Shown: in pieces, positions 50,370-59,170 of the stretch
How positions within the stretch are numbered: position 1 is the first letter of the stretch
Layout: each line of letters opens with the position of its first letter
Assembly: GCA_002483445.1 (NCBI GenBank)
Contig: DLHY01000054.1
Location: 1-64,000, forward strand
Origin: Blastocatellia bacterium UBA7656
GTDB taxonomy: Bacteria; Acidobacteriota; Blastocatellia; UBA7656
Direction of reading: 5' to 3'
Length of the DNA: 64,000 nucleotides
The notes under the pieces: model-generated
The model's database searches: none
The model's input: only the letters and a program-made list of their open reading frames with translations
Told to the model about the DNA's origin: nothing
Program-made: the position numbers and the translations under genes

Positions 50370-53024
50370 GTGAAACTCAATGGTCGTTTCGTGATACTGA
50401 CCGCCTGCCTGATCGTCCTCAGCCTCGCGCTGGCGCACGGCTCGATCAACCGCGCCAAGCTCGGACAGACTCGCAACGTCGCCCTGCCCTCTTACGCGAT
50501 ACTCGATGAGCGAACTGAGCCGATAATCGCTTCGAGCGGCAAGACGGGATTCGTCTCATCCGTGACGGCAGGGGCGGTAGTAGCCTTCAGCGTGACAACG
50601 GGCCGGGTAATCTCGACGATGGTCGTTGGCGAAACGGCAGGGCCGATCTCGATGATCCAAACCGAAGGCCGCAGGCTCATCGCGGTTCCTTCGGCGAACA
50701 ACCCCGCGGCAGGGCATCCGGCGACGGTGAGCATAATCGATGCGACGAGCGCGAAACGAATGGAGTTGCGCGCGCTCATCGCGCTTCCCTCTTCGGCTCA
50801 GATAACCACAGCCACACGCGCTCTGATGACGGGCGACGGGCGTTTCTGCCTCATAGCGTCGAGCTTCGAAGAGCCTGCGCTTTATGTATTCAAAGTGGAC
50901 ACGGGCGAAGTAGTCTCTCAGTTGTCGCTCGTCGGGCGGCCATCAGAGATCGCGCTTTACGAAAGCGGCGCGACGAGTAAAGTAGCCGTCGCAAGCGCAG
51001 TGTCGAACTCTCTTTCTTTGATCCGGCTCGACGAAGAAGGGCAATTGAGTCTCGCAGGAAGTTTCAGCCCGTCGGACGCTCGACTCGATGAGTGGAATAA
51101 TCCGGCTTTCAGTCACGACGGGCAGGAAGTTTATATAGCCGCTCTGGCTGGCGATCAGTTATTTTGCGTCAATGCCGGAAACGGCGCTTTGATCGCGAAC
51201 ATCGAGGTTGAATCGCCCCAGCGAGTAAGCGTGACGAGAGACGCGAAGGGAACGGACATTGCTGGAGTGACTCGCATAAGACGGCCCACGAGCTATCGTC
51301 CGGGCGGCGCGACAATAATTGACAAGCAGGGGCAGCGGCTTTCGGTTCGCGCGGAGTTCAACACTCCTGACGGGATAGATTTCACTCGTGCCAACAATCT
51401 GGTTTTTGACAGCCTCGGAGAAGTGGCTTTCATCGGTTCATCTTCAGGGATGCTCTTCGCTTTCAACACCACATCGGGCGAGTTGGACTCTTTCCAGTCG
51501 ATAGGCGGCTCTCTGGGCGGGCTTGGGTTGAGCGAAAAAGGGCGCGCTTTAGCTGTCGTGCGCTCTTCGTCGAGCGGCGATGAAGTGGTCATAGTCGGGT
51601 TCGATCTCACAAGCTCAGAAGAGTCAGAGCCTGGGCCTGAAATCACGAGGCTCGATCCTGCAATGGTCGAGCAGGGCCGACTGAAAAATCTTCGCCTGCG
51701 AGTGATCGGCCAGAATTTCACCGAAGGCGCATCCTTGATAGTCAACAACGATGTGGAAACGGCAGCCGAACTTCTGAAGGGCGGGCGCGCGCTCGAAGCC
51801 AGACTGCCCAAATCTCTGTTCGATAATCCGGGAATGATTCAGATACGAGCCAAAGGCGCGAACGGCGCTGTTTCAAATGCGCTCTTCCTCAGTGTCGTCC
51901 CTCCCGAAGCGCCGATAATTGATCGCATAAGGCCGAAAGACGTTCCCGGCCCGAGCGATCCGTTTACTCTGAAAGTCACGGGAAAAAACTTCCGGGCAAG
52001 CTCCGTGATCATCGTCGACGATCACAGGCTCAACACCCAGCGCGTGAGCAACCGCGAGCTTCGCGCGCAGGTCGGGGCGGAAACAGCCAGTCAGCTAGGC
52101 CAACACAAGGTTCGCGTCGGAGACCTGCTCGTGACTGATCTGGTGTCGAACGAAACGAGTTTCGAGCTTTTCGGCCCGCGGATAACGGAACTCAAGCCAG
52201 CCGTCGAAGCGGTGGTCGCGGGCGGGGGCGGATTCAAATTGAGGATCATAGGCGAGAACTTCCGCTCTGGCGCGATAGTCAGGATAAACGGCGAGAAGAT
52301 TCCTTCATCGCAGATGATACGTCAATCGGGAACCTCGATCAGGGTGAGTGTGTCGAGGCGGATGGTCGAGCGGGCAGGCAAGCTTTCGGTAGTGGTTCGC
52401 AACCGGGAAGGCGGCGAGTCTGAGCCGAAGGAGTTTGATGCCTTCGCGCCTCAGATCAAAATGTTCCTCCCCGGCAAGGTGCTTGCGGGGCGGTCGGATG
52501 TGAAGGTGGATATTCGCGGCGAGCATTTCCGCAAAAAGGCGCAGGTTTTAATAAATGATGCGCGCCTGGAGAAGCGAAGCGTGAAATTCCGATCAAGGAC
52601 GCGAATCGTTGTGACGCTGGCAGGAGAGTTGAATGAATTGTTGTCTCAGCCTGGAGTGCTGAAATTTCAGGTAGTCAATCCGAATAAATCCACCGGCGTA
52701 CCCTCCGAACCGAGCGACCTTGAAGTCGCGGGGCCGGAAATCAGCGAGGCGATCATAGTGCCTGTCACAGATGACAACTCGCAGGTGAAGATCGTGATAA
52801 GGGGGGCAAACTTTCGCTCCGGAGCCAGAGTCCTGTTCGTCAAAGACGATGCAGTTGTTCGCCGACAGGACGCCGAACGAGTGCGCGAAGACCAGATGAT
52901 AGTCACCTTGAAGGTCAAAAAGCTGGACGCTTTAGGCGACTTCCAGTTGCGAGTCGTCAATCCCGGCAACGTGCGCTCGAACGCCGAGCGCCCCCGTCCG
53001 GGCGAGCAGACGGAAGATCGGTAG
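50370..53024 (+). CDS. Exported beta-propeller protein with five IPT/TIG repeats
   Basis: GTG 50370 (GGGGAG upstream) gives an 884-residue protein with a signal peptide (residues 1-22). The N-terminal half (about 40-410) looks like a YncE/WD-type beta-propeller (VSIIDATSAKR, ALYVFKVDTGEVVSQLSL). The C-terminal half has five immunoglobulin-like IPT/TIG units, beginning near PEITRLDPA, PIIDRIRPKD, PRITELKPA, PQIKMFLPG and PEISEAIIV, each with a G-x-N/H-F-x-x-x-A core such as VTGKNFRASS or IRGEHFRKKA. This is a surface or periplasmic adhesion/scaffold architecture; no enzyme motif is evident. Confidence 0.85.
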   Translation: MKLNGRFVILTACLIVLSLALAHGSINRAKLGQTRNVALPSYAILDERTEPIIASSGKTGFVSSVTAGAVVAFSVTTGRVISTMVVGETAGPISMIQTEGRRLIAVPSANNPAAGHPATVSIIDATSAKRMELRALIALPSSAQITTATRALMTGDGRFCLIASSFEEPALYVFKVDTGEVVSQLSLVGRPSEIALYESGATSKVAVASAVSNSLSLIRLDEEGQLSLAGSFSPSDARLDEWNNPAFSHDGQEVYIAALAGDQLFCVNAGNGALIANIEVESPQRVSVTRDAKGTDIAGVTRIRRPTSYRPGGATIIDKQGQRLSVRAEFNTPDGIDFTRANNLVFDSLGEVAFIGSSSGMLFAFNTTSGELDSFQSIGGSLGGLGLSEKGRALAVVRSSSSGDEVVIVGFDLTSSEESEPGPEITRLDPAMVEQGRLKNLRLRVIGQNFTEGASLIVNNDVETAAELLKGGRALEARLPKSLFDNPGMIQIRAKGANGAVSNALFLSVVPPEAPIIDRIRPKDVPGPSDPFTLKVTGKNFRASSVIIVDDHRLNTQRVSNRELRAQVGAETASQLGQHKVRVGDLLVTDLVSNETSFELFGPRITELKPAVEAVVAGGGGFKLRIIGENFRSGAIVRINGEKIPSSQMIRQSGTSIRVSVSRRMVERAGKLSVVVRNREGGESEPKEFDAFAPQIKMFLPGKVLAGRSDVKVDIRGEHFRKKAQVLINDARLEKRSVKFRSRTRIVVTLAGELNELLSQPGVLKFQVVNPNKSTGVPSEPSDLEVAGPEISEAIIVPVTDDNSQVKIVIRGANFRSGARVLFVKDDAVVRRQDAERVREDQMIVTLKVKKLDALGDFQLRVVNPGNVRSNAERPRPGEQTEDR

Positions 53025-53050
53025 CTGAGAATCGAAGAGTGGGAAGAAAA

Positions 53051-53122
53051 GAGTGGGGGAATGGGAGAGTGGGAGATGAAAACCCATTCCCCCATTCTCC
53101 CACTCCCCCATTCTCCCATTCC
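53051..53122. repeat. Long G-rich/C-rich hairpin repeat
   Basis: GTGGGGGAATGGGAGAGTGGG on the left pairs imperfectly with CCCATTCCCCCATTCTCCCACTCCC and a further copy on the right. It belongs to the same family as 28262-28300 (GGGAGTATGGG...GATGAAA...CATCCCCCAT). It lies between the IPT/TIG gene and rnpB and could terminate transcription. Confidence 0.75.
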
Positions 53123-53187
53123 TGCTCTCACCTCTTCACCCTTTCATCCGCGTCCGTGTAGTGTGCTATACTCACGCCTGAGTTTGA

Positions 53188-53664
53188 GGAGTGGGTTGGG
53201 CGGTCGCCCTTTTGAGATTTCAGATTTGAAATTTCAAATTTGAAATTTCAGAAGCGGAGGAAAGTCCGAACACCACAGAGCGGCGGACTGGCTAACGGCC
53301 AGGCGGGGCGACCCGACGACAAGTGCAACAGAGAATAGACCAGCCGATGGCTTCGCAAGAAGATCAGGTGATGGGTGAAACGGTGGGGCCGCGAGGCTTA
53401 ATGTAAGAGCCCACCAGCACGGGTGGCGACACCTCGTGGCTAGGCAAACTCTCCGCGGTGCAAGACCAAATAGGGAGGCGTTCGAGGGCGGCTCGCCCGA
53501 AACGCGCGAGCGTAGCCGCTCAGGCGGAAATGCTCAAGCGTTACGACCTCCGGGTAGGTCGCTTGAGCGGCGGAGCAATCCGTCGCCCAGATGAATGATC
53601 GCCGCTTGCTCTTAGGCATTCGTGCTGAAAAGCGGGTACAGGATTCGGCTTACAGACCCACTCC
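53188..53664 (+). ncRNA. rnpB: RNase P RNA (type A)
   Basis: This is the catalytic RNA that trims tRNA 5' ends. The conserved core is unmistakable: GAGGAAAGTCCGAACACC, then ACAGAGAATAGACC, AAGAGCCCACCAG, CAAATAGGGAGG, AGATGAATGATCGCC and GATTCGGCTTACAGACCCA. The ends GGAGTGGGT (53188-53196) and ACCCACTCC (53656-53664) form helix P1. The P3 helix is unusual: about 36 bases of AU-rich sequence (about 53214-53250) contain the perfect palindrome GAAATTTCAAATTTGAAA and its flanks. The total of 477 nt is longer than Escherichia coli (377 nt), partly because of this and the P12-like region. It is flanked by a hairpin repeat upstream. Confidence 0.96.
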
Positions 53665-53692
53665 AAAAACACAACCTCCTGTGGAGATAAAA

Positions 53693-54400
53693 GTGAATAA
53701 GAACAAATATCTTTTCGCCCTGATAGGACTACTCGCCGGGTTTCTCATAAGCTATTACGCGACAAAATCGATAAATGAAAGTTCGGCGGGGGCTGCTCCC
53801 CGAACTCCTGCGGGCGCGCCCGCCGGCGGTCAGAATCAGCAGGCGATGATGGGCGATGTGCGCGCTGTGATTGAAAAGGCAAAAAACAACCCGCAGGATT
53901 TCGAAGCGCAGGTCGCTGCGGCAAGCGTTCATGCTCAGATAGGCAGAAGCAAGGAGGCTGTCGAACTGCTTGAGAAAGCTTATCAGATCAATCCCGTAGA
54001 GCTTGGCAAACTCGAAGGCGCTGTCGGGTTTATAGGTCAGTATTATCTTAAAGAGAAAAACTTCTCTGAGGCGGAAAAATGGTTCCGTCGAGGACTGGAA
54101 TTGCAGCCCAATGAAATCGAATTGCACATAGAGCTTGCCACCGCCTTACTTGAGCGCGAGCCTCCCGCGCCCGACAAGGCGATTGCGCCTCTTGAGCAGG
54201 CATTGAAGATTCAACCTAAAAACGGTCACGCGCTCGGACATCTCGTCGAGGCTTATCTCCTGAAAAAAGACGTCCGCACTGCTGAAGATACTCTGGGCAG
54301 ACTCCGAGAAGCCGAGCCTGCCAATAAGAGAATCTCAATCTATCAAAATCTGATAGCAGACCTTAAAGCGGGCAAACCTATAACGATCCCGAAAGAGTAA
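53693..54400 (+). CDS. Membrane-anchored TPR protein
   Basis: The 235-residue protein has one N-terminal helix (about residues 6-23) acting as anchor, an Ala/Gly/Pro-rich spacer, then about four TPR units (about 55-225; KNFSEAEKWFRRGLELQPNEIELHIELA is typical). GTG 53693 is chosen because it has GGAGA upstream and lies after the RNase P RNA end; upstream in-frame starts would fall inside rnpB. Such proteins resemble CcmH/NrfG-type assembly factors, but the specific role is unknown. Confidence 0.8.
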   Translation: MNKNKYLFALIGLLAGFLISYYATKSINESSAGAAPRTPAGAPAGGQNQQAMMGDVRAVIEKAKNNPQDFEAQVAAASVHAQIGRSKEAVELLEKAYQINPVELGKLEGAVGFIGQYYLKEKNFSEAEKWFRRGLELQPNEIELHIELATALLEREPPAPDKAIAPLEQALKIQPKNGHALGHLVEAYLLKKDVRTAEDTLGRLREAEPANKRISIYQNLIADLKAGKPITIPKE

Positions 54401-54415
54401 CCGGCAAGGTGACGT

Positions 54416-54664
54416 GTGCTGCTGAGGATAATAATCATCTGCCTCATCGCGCTCTGGATTTATCGCTTCGTCCGTCGCCTGCTTCCACCTCCGCCTCATC
54501 GTCCTTCGAGAGTCGGCAATCGTCCCGCGCCGGCGGTTCGCGCGGAGATGCTCAGATGCGGCTCCTGTGGGATGTTTATCACCAGAGCGAGCGCGATCAT
54601 GTCAGACCAGACGCCTTACTGTTCGATGGACTGCGCCCGAAACACAGCCAAGCAGCGTTCCTGA
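54416..54664 (+). CDS. Small membrane zinc-ribbon protein (PP0621-like)
   Basis: The 82-residue protein has an N-terminal hydrophobic helix (LLRIIIICLIALWIYRFV), a Pro-rich spacer, and a treble-clef-like zinc ribbon with CGSCGMF and, about 20 residues later, YCSMDCA. The start GTG 54416 follows AAGGTGA closely and lies 15 bases after the TPR gene. The layout matches the small PP0621 family, whose function is not known. Confidence 0.7.
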   Translation: MLLRIIIICLIALWIYRFVRRLLPPPPHRPSRVGNRPAPAVRAEMLRCGSCGMFITRASAIMSDQTPYCSMDCARNTAKQRS

Positions 54665-54737
54665 TGTCGTTGAACAGGTTTTTGTCATATCGAAAAATTT
54701 TTGCAGTGTTTTCCGAAAAGATTCCGTCTTAATGATT

Positions 54738-54762
54738 AGAGGGGAAAAACGAAAGCCCCTCT
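54738..54762. terminator. Hairpin after the small zinc-ribbon gene
   Basis: AGAGGGG and CCCCTCT form a 7-bp stem around an A-rich loop; no T-run follows on the plus strand. It lies about 75 bases after the stop codon at 54664. Confidence 0.35.
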
Positions 54763-54879
54763 GACAGCAAAACGATTTCGGTGCATGGGTTATGGTTCTT
54801 TCTTTAATCTTCTACTGCCGCTCGCCCTTGTCAGAAGCCGAGAAGCTGAATTTTATTTTTTAGAAAGGCATGATTCATT

Positions 54880-55860
54880 ATGAGTTTGCGAGACGCGGTC
54901 AATTCATTTCTGGGTAGAAAGAATGACTCGGAAATTTCAGAGTGTCCCCGCGAACCGGATATTCTTTCCTACATCGAAGACAGATTCCCGACTGACAAAC
55001 GCGCGCAGATGGAATCACATTTCACAAAATGCCCCAACTGCCGTGAATTTCTGGCGATTTTTTCCCGCGTGTCTGAAGAATATATCGAAGGTTCATCCGC
55101 GCCCCCATCTGAAGAAGAGGTAAAGGCGCAAACAGCCCTGGTGCTTGATGAAATCAGAAAAGACGAATCGAAGCACCAGGCTCTTTCTCCCGAGCCGCCC
55201 CCCCGGCCTGGAGTATATGTTCCGTACTGGCAGCTTGCCGCTGCAGCCTCCTTCATCATAGTCATCGCTGTCGCTGTTTACTGGCGCACCCGTGAGCCGT
55301 CGCCTGATCAATTCGCTATGCAATCGCTGGCTCTGACGATGAAAGATAAAAGGCCCGTCGAGCCGCGAATGTCGGGCGGGTTCGCCCGGTCCGAATACGC
55401 GCCGACTCGCGGAGAGGAAAACAGCGACCGATTGAAGATCGAAACCGCGATCAGACGCATGGACTTTGCCAGATCGCCTTCAGCCCCTCAGAAGGCTCGA
55501 TTGGTTCTGGCGAGGCTTTATCTCGCCAGCGGCAGAGAAAATGCCGAGCGCGCGCTTTCGATCCTCAGCGAGATGGACTCCACCGGCAAGGCTTCAGCCG
55601 AATCGCTCAACGATCTGGGCGTGGCGATGTTTGAGATGGAGCGATTTGAAGAAGCCGTTGACGCTTTCACCCGTGCGCTCCAAAAATCGCCTGGTTTCGA
55701 GGAAGCCATATTCAACAGGGCGCTGGCAAATAATCGGGCAGGGCGTTACGCAGAAGCTCGCCAGGACTGGCAGGAGTTCATCAACAAATCATCGGACGAG
55801 CATTGGAAAATTGAAGCTCAACGACATCTCGATTTGACGCCCCTCTCTCCCTCTCGTTAA
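54880..55860 (+). CDS. Zinc-finger (anti-sigma-like) membrane TPR protein
   Basis: The 326-residue protein has an N-terminal zf-HC2-type segment (His and Cys of MESHFTKCPNCREF, about residues 45-60), one membrane helix (about 120-140), and TPR-like helices in the C-terminal part (about 210-315; LNDLGVAMFEMERFEEAVDAF). The zinc finger is like those in membrane anti-sigma factors, but no sigma-factor gene is adjacent, so the target is unknown. A terminator follows directly. Confidence 0.82.
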   Translation: MSLRDAVNSFLGRKNDSEISECPREPDILSYIEDRFPTDKRAQMESHFTKCPNCREFLAIFSRVSEEYIEGSSAPPSEEEVKAQTALVLDEIRKDESKHQALSPEPPPRPGVYVPYWQLAAAASFIIVIAVAVYWRTREPSPDQFAMQSLALTMKDKRPVEPRMSGGFARSEYAPTRGEENSDRLKIETAIRRMDFARSPSAPQKARLVLARLYLASGRENAERALSILSEMDSTGKASAESLNDLGVAMFEMERFEEAVDAFTRALQKSPGFEEAIFNRALANNRAGRYAEARQDWQEFINKSSDEHWKIEAQRHLDLTPLSPSR

Positions 55861-55886
55861 CTTCAGCCCCCAATATGAATGAAATC

Positions 55887-55913
55887 GGCGCAGGCAAGCC
55901 TGCGCCTTTTTTT
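55887..55913 (+). terminator. Rho-independent terminator after the zinc-finger TPR gene
   Basis: GGCGCAGGC-AA-GCCTGCGCC is a perfect 9-bp stem followed by seven T. It lies between convergent genes and reaches the stop codon of the polymerase gene on the other strand; the T-run serves the plus strand. Confidence 0.9.
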
Positions 55914-57663
55914 ATTTGAGCCAGGCCTCGCCTATCGTCGCATCGACGCTTACCGGGACGCTGCGAATGAACTCACGGGCGGCGGCGACCATCTCGCGCT
56001 CGACCGCGCGGGCGCACTCTTCGGCTTCGCCTTCGGCGACTTCCACGACGATTTCATCATGCACGCAGTTGACTATCCGCGCGTCGAATTGCTTCAGCGC
56101 GTCGTAGAGAAGCGCGAGCGCGCGCTTGAGCATATCCGCATTCGAACCCTGAAGAGGACTGTTCTTGCCTATCCGCTGAGTGGCCGCGACCTGCGCGCGG
56201 TCTTCCTGATCGAAAGTGAAACAGATCAGCCGCCCCGCCCGCGTGCGAGTCTGGCGGTCATGGACTGCGCGGTCAGCGGCATCGCGCAGCCACGCGGCTA
56301 CTCCGCTGTAGGCCGCGAAATATTTTCGAATCAATCCCTCGGCTTCTTCCGCCGTGCAATCGATTCGCGCCGCAAGTCCCTGCGCGCCAAGTCCGTACAT
56401 CAGGCCGTAGTTCAATTGCTTGGCTGCCGCGCGCTGATCTTTCCTCACCTCATCGAGCGGCACATCAAACATCTGACTCGCCGTCACCGAGTGCAAATCC
56501 TCGCCCGACATCAGAGCTTTAACCAGCGCCGTATCCTGCGACCAGTCGGCAAGTATTCGCAACTCGATCTGCGAATAATCGGCGGTCACTATCTTCCGCC
56601 CTGCGGGAGCGCGAAAACAGGAGCGATATTCGGGAGTGTTCGGAATCTGCTGCATGTTCGGATTGCTGCAACTCATTCGCCCGCCCATCGCGCCTATCTG
56701 ATGAAAGTCGGAATGTATCCGGCCCGTCGCCTTATGCACATGATCGAGAATAGTCGTCCCGTAGCTTGAAAGCGCCTTCTGTACGCTGCGATATTCGAGC
56801 AGCTTTCTGACAACAGGATGCTTGTCGGCGAGCGGTTGAAGCTCAAGGTTGCGCGTGCCTTCGACCTTGATGCCCAGGCGTTTGAGCGCATCGACGATTT
56901 GCGCGGGGCTGTCCAGGTTGATGTTCACTTCGCCAAAGAGGGTCATCTGTTGCACGCCCGCCGCAAGCTCGCGCTTCAGGTCGGATGAAAGTATCTCGTG
57001 CGCGCGCTCGACGCCTTCGACCAGATTGCGCCAGCAATCAGTGTCTATAGGCATCCCGGCTATCTCCATAGCGGCAAGCGGGAGAGCGCATTCGAATTCG
57101 ATTCGGGCCACTTCTTCAAGACCAAGCTCGATGATTCTTTGTTCGAGTCGCTCTCTGAGCGGAAGAAGCAGCGCGGCATCCTTCGCCGCGTATTCGTATT
57201 GAATATCGCTCAAATTCTTCGACCAGTCGCTCACCTGCTGAGTCTTGTCAACGCTCACGCCGAGATATCTTTCAACCACGCCAGCAAGAGAGTGACTTCC
57301 TTCGCTTCGGCCGGCGGAAATCATCTGGCTCGAAAGCAGAGTGTCGAAGACTCCCCGCACTTCCAGATTGAAATGATGCAAGAGCATCTTCATATCGAAT
57401 TTCGAGTGATGGAGAACCTTCGTCGCAGACGCGCTTGAAAGAACTTCGCGCAGTGCGGCGTTTGCGAGCGCATCGACTTTGAACAGATCGAATATGAAGA
57501 CGTGATCAGGAGTGGAGATTTGAAGCAGTCGCACGCGGCTCGTGTATGGATCGAGTCCGGTGGTTTCAGTATCGACGCCTATCGCCCGGTGCCGAGCTAT
57601 TTCGCGCGTCGCGCTTTCAATCTGCGAGTCGTTTTCTATGAGCGTGTAAACAGTATCGGTCAC
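55912..57663 (-). CDS. Short DNA polymerase I (3'-5' exonuclease plus polymerase)
   Basis: The protein has a DEDD-type proofreading domain (GVDTETTGLD and LLHHSKFDMKMLL, about residues 20-180) and a family-A polymerase domain with DYSQIELRILA, RAAAKQLNYGLMYG and CVHDEIVVEV. The 5' nuclease domain of classical PolA is absent, so the length (about 583 residues) is Klenow-like. GTG 57663 is chosen because the exonuclease domain starts right after it and GAGGAAAGG lies upstream; ATG 57741 would add 26 residues without a ribosome binding site. Whether it replaces full-length PolA depends on the rest of the genome. Confidence 0.93.
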   Translation of the reverse strand: MTDTVYTLIENDSQIESATREIARHRAIGVDTETTGLDPYTSRVRLLQISTPDHVFIFDLFKVDALANAALREVLSSASATKVLHHSKFDMKMLLHHFNLEVRGVFDTLLSSQMISAGRSEGSHSLAGVVERYLGVSVDKTQQVSDWSKNLSDIQYEYAAKDAALLLPLRERLEQRIIELGLEEVARIEFECALPLAAMEIAGMPIDTDCWRNLVEGVERAHEILSSDLKRELAAGVQQMTLFGEVNINLDSPAQIVDALKRLGIKVEGTRNLELQPLADKHPVVRKLLEYRSVQKALSSYGTTILDHVHKATGRIHSDFHQIGAMGGRMSCSNPNMQQIPNTPEYRSCFRAPAGRKIVTADYSQIELRILADWSQDTALVKALMSGEDLHSVTASQMFDVPLDEVRKDQRAAAKQLNYGLMYGLGAQGLAARIDCTAEEAEGLIRKYFAAYSGVAAWLRDAADRAVHDRQTRTRAGRLICFTFDQEDRAQVAATQRIGKNSPLQGSNADMLKRALALLYDALKQFDARIVNCVHDEIVVEVAEGEAEECARAVEREMVAAAREFIRSVPVSVDATIGEAWLK

Positions 57664-57801
57664 TTTCGGCCTTTCCTCGCAGCGCGCAAACTTGAGAAAG
57701 CTCTTCGCGCCCGATATAGTTGGAAATTCTCGCACAATCATAAGTCAGTGGCCAGATGTTAGTTGAAGATTCTGTGCTGACATCGGCTCAGGGTGATAAC
57801 G

Positions 57802-59139
57802 ATGAGTGATACGGAGAGTCGATTCAGGCAAAGGCGCGAAGAATTCATGCAGCGCATACGCGGCGGAGCGGCCCTGTTTCCTGCCGCGCCGACCGCGATT
57901 CGCAATGGCGATGTCGAGCATGAGTACAGGCAGGACACGGATTTTTATTACCTGACCGGATTCGAAGAGCCGGGCGCTCTCGCCGTCCTCACGCCTGATC
58001 ACCCGGAGCATAAATTCGTCCTCTTCGTTCAGCCCAAAGACCGCGAGAAAGAAGTGTGGACGGGATGGCGCGCGGGCGAAGAAGGAGCCGTGCGCGACTA
58101 TTCAGCAGACAAAGCTTTCACTATCGACAAGCTCGGAGAAGAACTTCCCCGCCTGATCGAAAAGACGGATCGCGTTTATTATCGCTTCGGCTCAGACCCG
58201 ACTTTCGATGAAAGAATGATAGGGCTGATGCGCCGCTTTCAACGCCAGCGTCAGCGCGAAGGCTACGGCCCGACTTCCGTAATCGACCCGGCTGAGATGC
58301 TTCACGAGATGCGGCTCGTTAAAACCGCAGACGAGCTTTCATTGCTTCGCCAAGCAGTCGAGATAAGTTGCAACGGGCATCTGGCGGCTATCGAAGCGAT
58401 CCGCCCCGGAGTTTACGAGTACGAAATCGAAGCCGCGCTTCGTTACACGTTTCGACGCGAGGGAAGCCCACGCTGCGGATACGCGCCCATAGTCGCATCG
58501 GGCGCAAACGCGACGGTGCTGCACTACACGACGAACAACAGAAGAGTCGAAGACGGCGACCTCGTGCTGATCGATGCGGGAACTGAATTCGGCTACTACA
58601 CGGGAGACATAACGAGGACGTATCCGGCAAACGGGCGATTCACCGCAGAGCAGGCAGCGATTTATAACCTTGTGCTTGAAGCTCAACTGGAAGCGATCAA
58701 AGCGGTGAGACCGGGCGAGACATTCATCCATCCGCACGAGCGCGCGCTCCGAGTGTTGGTCGAAGGCATGTTGAAAATGGGCTTGCTCGAAGGCGAAGCG
58801 GAAGAAGTGATCAAGGAAGAGAAATATAAAAAGTTTTACATGCACCGGACGAGTCACTGGCTGGGGATGGACGTTCACGACGCAGGGCCATACAAAGTGG
58901 CGGACGAATGGCGGAGGCTTGAGCCGGGGATGGTTTTGACCATCGAGCCGGGAATTTATATCGCTCAGGACACTGAAGGGGTTGATACGCGATATCTCGG
59001 CATCGGAGTGCGAATAGAAGACGATGTGCTGGTGACTCGTGACGGCAATGAAGTGCTGTCGGCTCGCGTCCCGAAAAGTATTGAAGAGATCGAAGCCGTG
59101 CTAGATGCTTGCGCCTACCGGCGAGGCGAAAAGGTATAG
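57802..59139 (+). CDS. pepP: Xaa-Pro aminopeptidase (aminopeptidase P)
   Basis: It removes N-terminal residues that precede proline. The 445-residue protein has the N-terminal AMP_N domain (EYRQDTDFYYLTGFEEPGA) and the M24 'pita-bread' catalytic domain. The five metal ligands are evident: Asp in LIDAGTEFG, Asp in TGDITRTY, His in SHWLGMDVHD, Glu in TIEPGIYI and Glu in VRIEDDVL. ATG 57802 fits an AGGGTGA site better than GTG 57793. It lies divergently from the polymerase gene. Confidence 0.95.
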   Translation: MSDTESRFRQRREEFMQRIRGGAALFPAAPTAIRNGDVEHEYRQDTDFYYLTGFEEPGALAVLTPDHPEHKFVLFVQPKDREKEVWTGWRAGEEGAVRDYSADKAFTIDKLGEELPRLIEKTDRVYYRFGSDPTFDERMIGLMRRFQRQRQREGYGPTSVIDPAEMLHEMRLVKTADELSLLRQAVEISCNGHLAAIEAIRPGVYEYEIEAALRYTFRREGSPRCGYAPIVASGANATVLHYTTNNRRVEDGDLVLIDAGTEFGYYTGDITRTYPANGRFTAEQAAIYNLVLEAQLEAIKAVRPGETFIHPHERALRVLVEGMLKMGLLEGEAEEVIKEEKYKKFYMHRTSHWLGMDVHDAGPYKVADEWRRLEPGMVLTIEPGIYIAQDTEGVDTRYLGIGVRIEDDVLVTRDGNEVLSARVPKSIEEIEAVLDACAYRRGEKV

Positions 59140-59170
59140 ACGAACCTGAATCGAGAGTAAACGTAAAGCC

